A model generated the notes under the pieces. That model was not told the origin of the DNA. It did no database searches and saw nothing but the letters and a program-made list of their open reading frames with translations. This document shows, in pieces, positions 5,426-7,365 of a stretch of DNA of 7,365 bases. The number at the start of each line of letters is the position of its first letter. Position 1 is the stretch's first letter. The position numbers were made by a program, and so were the translations under genes. The stretch lies in assembly GCA_947496465.1 (NCBI GenBank), contig CANMCX010000027.1:1-7365 (forward strand). The letters run 5' to 3'. Source of the DNA: Marinifilum_A sediminis (GTDB lineage: Bacteria; Bacteroidota; Bacteroidia; Bacteroidales; Marinifilaceae).

Positions 5426-7213
5426 ATGTCTGCATTTGAAAATATATCGAAGCTAATTGATGACAAACATAGTTTTGTACTTGAAGCTGGTGCTGGTTCA
5501 GGTAAGACTTACACTTTAATTCAATCGATTAACTATATTCTTAATGAAAAAGAAGCCGAGCTAAAGTTAAATAACCAGCATATTGTTTGTATTACTTATA
5601 CTAATGTAGCAAAGAATGAGGTAATTGAAAGGCTAGAGAATAACCCCTTAGTACTCGTGTCTACTATTCATGAGTTTCTTTGGGATTGTATCAAGAGGTT
5701 TAATAAGCAACTTATTATTGAACTCGATGTGTTAAACGAGGTAATGTGTAAAGAAAAACCAGAAAAGTTTGAATCTGGATTGAAAGAAAGAATAAGTTCT
5801 GTTACTTATGATGATAGTGGTTTTCGAGATTTTGAAAAAGGAAAGCTTCATCATGATGATGTTATTTCTTTATCTCTCCAAATGTTTAAAAATTACACTT
5901 CTCTTACACAAATTCTAGGTCAGAAATACCCGTATATATTAATTGATGAATATCAAGATACTGCAGAAGAGACAATAAGTGCACTAATTGATTTTTTGCT
6001 TAAAAGGAATGTAAACGATGTATTATTAGGTTTTTATGGTGATTCCTATCAGAAAATATATGATGAAGGAGTTGGTTCTTTACAGAGTTACGTTGATTCT
6101 GGCGACCTCTCATTAATTACCAAAGATGAGAATTATCGTTCTTCCCAAAATGTCATTAAACTCCTTAACAATATTAGAGATAATATTACCCAAATTACGC
6201 CTGAAGGTATTGAAAGTCCTTTGGGTAGTGTGAAGTTCATTAACACCACTCATCCACAAAAAGAGAAAAAAGAGAAAGTGAAAGATTACGAAGCTCGAGT
6301 CCAACCAAAAAAGGAGCAAGTGTATACAAATTTAGTTGGAGAACTGGAAAGAGATGGGTGGGACTTTGGAGAAAACGGAAAGGATAAGATATTGATAATT
6401 GTAAATAGTAAGGTAGCGCAACAAGCTGGTTTCGGAAATTTATATAAAGTTTATAGTAAAAGATATTTTGACCCAAAAGAGTCCTTACTAAAAAGAGAAA
6501 ATCAATTTGCATCTTTTTTTATGGGCAGCATGGATAAGAAAACTTCTAAAGAACGTGAAACAGGTATTGAGCACCTATCTGAATTCTGGAAGAATAAGGA
6601 TTACAACAATGTAATTCGTTTTCTAAAACGCAACGGTAATTTTAGTTTAAAAATACATACTGATAAAACAAAAACAGCAAAAATATTAGACGAATTAAAT
6701 GAATTACGAAAGGCTGGTACAATTAAAGATGTATTCGAGTTTTGTACTTCAAATGCCCTTAACTTGTTATCACAAAGTTTATCAAATTTTCTAAAAAGAA
6801 TAAGTCTCAATATCGATGAAATTGAAGATGAGGAGTTGAAAAAAAGAATTCAAAAGGATAAAGATTTCTATGAGCAATTGATGGCTGTAAATTATAAGGA
6901 GTTTATATACGCATTCAAGCACATTCAAGATCAAACAGCCTATTCAACTAAACATGGAACTAAAGGTGAAGAGTACAGAAATGTTCTTGTTGTGATTGAT
7001 GATACAAGTTGGAAACAGAAATACAATTTCCAAAATTTCTTTAGTAGTTCTGAAGAAAAAGAAGATAGGGAATTAAGGACAAAAAACTTGTTTTATGTTT
7101 CTTGTTCAAGAGCTGTTGAGAACCTAGTAGTACTTGCCTTATCTGAAATGAATGATGTTTCTATGGGGGTGTTAGGAAGCTGGTTTAATAATGAAAATGT
7201 TGAGATAAAATAA
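5426..7213 (+). CDS. gajB: Gabija GajB-like UvrD/Rep superfamily 1 helicase
   Basis: A 595-residue superfamily 1A helicase with all core motifs in order: Walker A AGAGSGKT at 21-28, motif Ia ITYTNVAKNEV, motif Ib VSTIHEF, motif II IDEYQD at 173-178, motif III GFYGDSYQKIY at 202-212, motif IV ENYRSS at 235-240, motif V KHGTKGEEY at about 509-517, and motif VI LFYVSCSRA at 555-563 with the arginine finger R562. No nuclease domain follows, unlike AddAB or RecB. In Gabija the partner helicase joins GajA in a defence complex and is thought to sense or be activated by DNA ends or single-stranded DNA. The start is two bases after the gajA stop, so the genes are coupled. The region between motifs IV and V (about 270 residues) makes it roughly 100 residues longer than the Bacillus protein as I recall it. 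The stop lies seven bases before the core at 7221. Confidence 0.82.
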   Translation: MSAFENISKLIDDKHSFVLEAGAGSGKTYTLIQSINYILNEKEAELKLNNQHIVCITYTNVAKNEVIERLENNPLVLVSTIHEFLWDCIKRFNKQLIIELDVLNEVMCKEKPEKFESGLKERISSVTYDDSGFRDFEKGKLHHDDVISLSLQMFKNYTSLTQILGQKYPYILIDEYQDTAEETISALIDFLLKRNVNDVLLGFYGDSYQKIYDEGVGSLQSYVDSGDLSLITKDENYRSSQNVIKLLNNIRDNITQITPEGIESPLGSVKFINTTHPQKEKKEKVKDYEARVQPKKEQVYTNLVGELERDGWDFGENGKDKILIIVNSKVAQQAGFGNLYKVYSKRYFDPKESLLKRENQFASFFMGSMDKKTSKERETGIEHLSEFWKNKDYNNVIRFLKRNGNFSLKIHTDKTKTAKILDELNELRKAGTIKDVFEFCTSNALNLLSQSLSNFLKRISLNIDEIEDEELKKRIQKDKDFYEQLMAVNYKEFIYAFKHIQDQTAYSTKHGTKGEEYRNVLVVIDDTSWKQKYNFQNFFSSSEEKEDRELRTKNLFYVSCSRAVENLVVLALSEMNDVSMGVLGSWFNNENVEIK

Positions 7214-7220
7214 AGTACGA

Positions 7221-7299
7221 AACGCTAACAATGGCTCATACGCAATATGTCTGCCGCAGGCGCAACACAGGCACACTGCGCATAGCCTAGCCGTCAGAC
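7221..7299 (+). repeat. left part of an attC-like element after gajB
   Basis: It opens with AACGCTAAC at 7221-7229, the exact complement of the core at 3309-3317. It then contains a hairpin closed by GTCTG at 7249-7253 with CAGAC at 7295-7299, and inside it GCGCA at 7260-7264 with TGCGC at 7277-7281. GC content is visibly higher than in the genes. The right end of the element would lie beyond the window. Confidence 0.5.
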
Positions 7300-7365
7300 T
7301 GTCTAAAAACCTTGATAAGTTGTTGATAAGTAAGCATGCTTGTATTTGATAGATTTTCAGCACTT
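7300..7365. other. end of window, no gene seen
   Basis: Contains TTGATAAGT twice (7312-7320 and 7323-7331) and the palindrome AAGCATGCTT at 7332-7341. I see no coding frame that can be supported. It may be the interior of the attC-like element begun at 7221, or the start of another insertion. Confidence 0.3.

Noticed and set aside
6240..6512. 90-codon minus-strand frame inside gajB
   Set aside because: Opposite the conserved helicase frame, rich in Leu/Phe as expected for the complement of a Lys/Glu-rich gene.
7312..7341. TTGATAAGT direct repeats and AAGCATGCTT considered as DnaA boxes or iterons of an origin
   Set aside because: Only two repeats, a poor match to TTATCCACA, and no replication gene nearby.
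7172..7363. 63-codon minus-strand frame at the window end
   Set aside because: Crosses the gajB end and the hairpin element, with Cys-rich low-complexity translation and no family resemblance.

Overview
The window is AT-rich DNA that most likely comes from a member of the Bacteroidota. The pointers are the low GC content, genes without clear Shine-Dalgarno sites, a promoter of the TTTG-N19-TAnnTTTG type, and remnants of IS481-like and REP-associated (Y1) transposases of kinds common in that phylum. All supported genes lie on the + strand.

Layout. Positions 1-106 hold a hairpin and a short GTTAGCGGTT core. Next comes a two-gene unit of immunity-type proteins (Imm33/DUF2185 at 107-442, SUKH/SMI1-KNR4 at 445-846). 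Positions 847-1409 contain a terminator, a decayed IS481-type transposase tail and unassigned DNA. A YciI-like gene lies at 1410-1700. Positions 1701-2175 carry a second copy of a roughly 67-base repeat, a perfect 33-base palindrome, the C-terminal remnant of a Y1/RAYT transposase and a terminator. A palindromic element (about 2283-2392) precedes an unrecognised 227-residue protein (2427-3110). A second, 198-base palindromic element (3118-3315) leads into a two-gene defence operon at 3357-7213: an OLD-family ATPase/TOPRIM nuclease and a UvrD-like helicase, the architecture of Gabija (GajA/GajB). The last 150 bases begin another palindromic element.

Main interpretation. Three gene units are each bounded by a short core at the start and its exact reverse complement just after the last stop codon, and the core sequence differs between units: GTTAGCGGTT/AACCGCTAAC, GTTGTAGCG/CGCTACAAC and GTTAGCGTT/AACGCTAAC. 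Matching within a unit, mismatching at the junction between units, very short flanks and foldable DNA between units is what integron gene cassettes with attC sites look like. I infer that the window is a piece of a cassette array, or a cluster of attC-like sites whose integrase lies elsewhere or is absent. The Gabija-like operon would be one unusually large cassette and the orphan immunity pair another. The array has been eroded between 850 and 2290 by insertion sequences, now themselves pseudogenes. The cores do not fully fit the canonical RYYYAAC/GTTRRRY consensus, so an unrelated recombination system remains possible.
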